From an uncultured Salinimicrobium sp. (lineage in GTDB: Bacteria; Bacteroidota; Bacteroidia; Flavobacteriales; Flavobacteriaceae): a stretch of 15,536 nucleotides of DNA. This document shows positions 12,913 through 15,536 of the stretch, piece by piece. The notes beneath the pieces are model-generated. The model was not told the DNA's origin. It made no database searches and was given only the letters and a program-made list of their open reading frames with translations. The position numbers and the translations under genes are program-made. How positions within the stretch are numbered: position 1 is the first letter of the stretch; the number at the start of each line of letters is the position of its first letter. Where the stretch lies: positions 1-15,536 of the forward strand of contig CAMPJY010000051.1 in the NCBI GenBank assembly GCA_946887025.1. Reading direction: 5' to 3'.

Positions 12913-15536
12913 CTATTTCCTTCTCCTATTGGCTATTCTTACCTTAGCCCTGCTCACCAGGTAATACATCACTGGTACCAGTACCAGAGTGAGGAAGGTG
13001 GCGAAGGTCAAACCAAAGATCACCGTCCATGCCAGTGGTCCCCAAAAGATCACGTTATCCCCCCCCAGGAAGATATTGGCGTCGTAATCGGTGAACAAGG
13101 TGAAGAAATTGATGTTGAAGCCAATTGCCAAAGGGATTAGTCCCAGAACCGTCGTAATGGCGGTAAGCAGCACAGGACGCAGCCTTGACCTTCCTCCCGC
13201 CACTATGATCTCGAAATACTCCTGCTTGCTGAGCAAAGCATTTTCCGCCAACTGCAGTTCTTTCCGCTTACGGTCTATCAGTATCTCAGTATAATCCACC
13301 AGCACAATGGCGTTATTTACCACGATTCCCGCCAGGGAAATAATTCCCATCATGGTCATGATGATGATGAAATCCATCTGAAAGACCACCATCCCAAGAA
13401 ATACCCCCGCAAGGCTGAGGAAAACTGCCATGATGATGATAATGGGTCTTGAAATGGAATTAAACTGCGCCACCAGGATCAATAGGATCCCCCCAACGGC
13501 TATCAGTAAAGCCTTCAGCAGGAAACTCATATTTTTTTGCTGCTCCTCCTGCTCCCCGGTAAACTCCAGCTGAATATCATCAGGCAGTTCGTAATTGTTC
13601 AGTTCTGTCTTGAGCTGTTCCACAATCGCATTTCCGTTATAACCGTCCAGGACATTGGAGTAAATGGTGATCACCCGCTTCAGGTCGGCGCGTTTTATGG
13701 AATTGAAAGTGGAGGTGGCCTCAGTCTCTACTATAGAAGAAATTGGCACCTGAATGATCTCTCCGGTATTCTGGTCCCTGAAGGTGATGGGTTGGTTAAA
13801 CAGCAGGTTCTCATTGTAGCGCGCCTCGTCGTCCAGTCGCACCACAACTTCGTAATCATTGTCCCCCTTTTTATAGGTGGAGACTTCTTCCCCAAAAATT
13901 GAACGTCTCAGGGTCTGTCCCACCTGGGAGGTGGTAACACCGAGCTGGCCCGCTTTTCTGCGGTTTACCCGAACCTCCAGTTCCGGTTTATTTTTATTGA
14001 TATCAATTTTCAGTTCTTCAATTCCCGCAATATTCCTTCTCTGGATGAAGGATCGGATATTTTCAGCCTCTATCAGCATCTGGTCATAATCCTCTCCCTT
14101 GATCTCTATATTAATGGGGTAACCCGTAGGAGGACCTGCGGGATCTTTTTCCACAACTATGGAAGCCCCCGGGAAACCCTGGACAGCTTCCCGCACCTCA
14201 GAAAGTACGTCGCTGCTCCTCACTCCACGGCGTTCGTTGAACTCGCGCATGGATAGGGTGACTTTTCCCTTGTGCGGCATCTCATTCTGCGCCCCGCCAT
14301 CGGTATATGGATTCCCTGCACCTTCCCCCACCTGGGAAATAGCCGATTCCACCATATAATTATAGCCATCCTCATCCTCATATTTCTCAATGGTTTCAAA
14401 GATCCTCTGCTCTACTTTTTTGGTGAGCGCATTGGTCTTTTCAATAGCGGTACCTTCAGGATATTCTATATAGGTGATGATCTGGTTAGGCTGATTCTCG
14501 GGAAAGAACAGCACATTGGGCTGCACGATCCCAACTAGAATAAATGAAAAGATCAGCAGGGCCAGGGTACCGAAGAAAAATGCATAGGCCTTCCTTCCCC
14601 GGAGTGCGTACTTCAGGAATCTTTCATATGAATTCTCCAGTTTTTGAAGGGCGGTATACTGGAAATAATGTACCCTGTTGGCAAGGAAATATTTGTAAAC
14701 CCAGAGCAGGATACCAAAAAGGATAAGCAGGTTCCCAATCCCTCTAAGCGCCCCTGAAGGCATCAGAAATCCTGCAACCAATAACAGGAGTCCAAGACCT
14801 CCCATGATCCCGCTGAGTTTGATGAGTTTCTTTTTGGTAAATTCCTTTTCCTCAGTTTCCATGAACTGCGAGGTAAGCATGGAGTTGATGATCAGGGCTA
14901 CAAATAGCGAGGATCCCAAAACGATGGAAAGGGTGACAGGGAAGATCATCATGAACTGACCTATGGTCCCGGGCCAGAGTCCCAATGGGAAAAAGGCTGC
15001 GAGCGTAGTTGCCGTTGAAGCGATAATGGGCCAGGCAATTTCTCCCAAACCTTGTTTTGCGGCATCTACTCGCGACATCCCCTGACTCATCAGTGTATAC
15101 ACGTTTTCTACCACCACGATACCGTTATCCACCAGCATCCCCAGTCCCATGACCAGGGCGAACAGCACCATGGTATTCAGGGTAACCCCCATACTCGAAA
15201 GAATTATGAAGGAAAGGAACATCGAAAGGGGGATTGCGAGTCCGACGAAAAGAGCGTTCCTGAAACCGAGGAAGAACATCAGTACCAGCACCACAAGCAG
15301 TACCCCGAAAATGATATTGTTCACCAGATCGTCCACCTGGCTTTCCGTATTGGTGGACAGGTCGTTGGTGAGGGAGATGTGTAAATCTTCAGGCAGGTTT
15401 TCTTCCTGCTCAATTTTAATAAGTTCCTTGATCTTGTCCACCGCCTCGATCATGTTTTTCCCGGCGCGTTTTTTAATATCCAGCATCACCACCGGCTCGC
15501 CGTATTCCCTGGCGTAGGTGGTGCGGTCCTTTTCAT
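12913..15536 (-). CDS. RND efflux permease, 5' end outside window
   Basis: The visible 873 residues are the greater part of an AcrB-type inner-membrane permease of the resistance-nodulation-division superfamily, which uses the proton gradient to export substrates through a membrane-fusion protein and an outer-membrane channel. The frame is open through the right edge, so the N-terminus is missing. The fourth-helix motif GMLVDNGIVVVENV carries one acidic residue (Asp codon at 15127-15129) followed by Asn where AcrB has a second Asp. The late motif GIVVNNAIVLVD has Asn where AcrB has Lys940. GGRSRLRPVLLTAITTVLGL is also present. Between the sixth helix and the next standard one lie two extra hydrophobic segments (about 14677-14817). 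Drug-type (HAE) is more likely than metal-type. Partners would be upstream, outside the window. Confidence 0.95.
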   Translation of the reverse strand, partial: EKDRTTYAREYGEPVVMLDIKKRAGKNMIEAVDKIKELIKIEQEENLPEDLHISLTNDLSTNTESQVDDLVNNIIFGVLLVVLVLMFFLGFRNALFVGLAIPLSMFLSFIILSSMGVTLNTMVLFALVMGLGMLVDNGIVVVENVYTLMSQGMSRVDAAKQGLGEIAWPIIASTATTLAAFFPLGLWPGTIGQFMMIFPVTLSIVLGSSLFVALIINSMLTSQFMETEEKEFTKKKLIKLSGIMGGLGLLLLVAGFLMPSGALRGIGNLLILFGILLWVYKYFLANRVHYFQYTALQKLENSYERFLKYALRGRKAYAFFFGTLALLIFSFILVGIVQPNVLFFPENQPNQIITYIEYPEGTAIEKTNALTKKVEQRIFETIEKYEDEDGYNYMVESAISQVGEGAGNPYTDGGAQNEMPHKGKVTLSMREFNERRGVRSSDVLSEVREAVQGFPGASIVVEKDPAGPPTGYPINIEIKGEDYDQMLIEAENIRSFIQRRNIAGIEELKIDINKNKPELEVRVNRRKAGQLGVTTSQVGQTLRRSIFGEEVSTYKKGDNDYEVVVRLDDEARYNENLLFNQPITFRDQNTGEIIQVPISSIVETEATSTFNSIKRADLKRVITIYSNVLDGYNGNAIVEQLKTELNNYELPDDIQLEFTGEQEEQQKNMSFLLKALLIAVGGILLILVAQFNSISRPIIIIMAVFLSLAGVFLGMVVFQMDFIIIMTMMGIISLAGIVVNNAIVLVDYTEILIDRKRKELQLAENALLSKQEYFEIIVAGGRSRLRPVLLTAITTVLGLIPLAIGFNINFFTLFTDYDANIFLGGDNVIFWGPLAWTVIFGLTFATFLTLVLVPVMYYLVSRAKVRIANRRRK

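Overview
The window looks like a chromosomal, mostly housekeeping segment from a member of the Bacteroidota, most likely family Flavobacteriaceae (Gramella/Salegentibacter-like). The evidence is repeated TAnnTTTG-type -7 promoter boxes in front of genes, almost no Shine-Dalgarno sequences, protein sequences of flavobacterial type (a LysRS with a long C-terminal tail, a carboxypeptidase-regulatory-like domain in a secreted protein, an SDR-type threonine dehydrogenase), and GC content that looks mid-40s by eye. The genus is inference from memory of family sequences, not from a search.

Layout. 1-247 is a gene-free, repeat-rich stretch. 248-1948 (-) is lysS. Diverging from it at 2069-2224 (+) is a 51-residue Pmp3/YqaE-type membrane protein, followed by lipB (2277-2975, +), which starts with TTG. 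Convergent with lipB is a minus-strand pair: a lipoprotein of unknown function (4549-5154) and then a secreted CarboxypepD_reg-like protein (2997-4499). Diverging from that pair is an L-threonine 3-dehydrogenase of the extended SDR type (5291-6241, +). After a shared gap come a cold-shock protein gene with a clear terminator (6404-6601, -), a translationally coupled pair of ClC chloride transporter (6937-8733, -) and small membrane protein (6692-6940, -), aspS (8799-10553, -), the proline biosynthesis genes proA (11558-12754, -) and proB (10717-11511, -), and the 3' part of an RND efflux permease (12913 to the window edge, -).

Transcription units. Intrinsic terminators of convincing shape sit after csp, aspS, proB and the RND gene, so the minus-strand block appears to be divided into [RND], [proA-proB], [aspS], [clc-small membrane protein] and [csp]. 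Perfect TAnnTTTG boxes precede lysS, pmp3, the lipoprotein gene, the threonine dehydrogenase, csp and aspS. For lysS the box lies inside the longest reading frame and so fixes the shorter start. proA and proB together carry out the steps from glutamate to glutamate semialdehyde; lysS and aspS charge tRNAs; lipB starts protein lipoylation.

I do not see a defence system, mobile element, CRISPR array or an obviously undescribed multi-gene system. The items most worth a second look are two extra predicted membrane helices inside the RND permease, the coupled partner of the ClC protein, ClC residue substitutions at key sites, the uncharacterised lipoprotein/secreted protein pair, and two dyad-symmetric sequences at promoters (aspS and threonine dehydrogenase).
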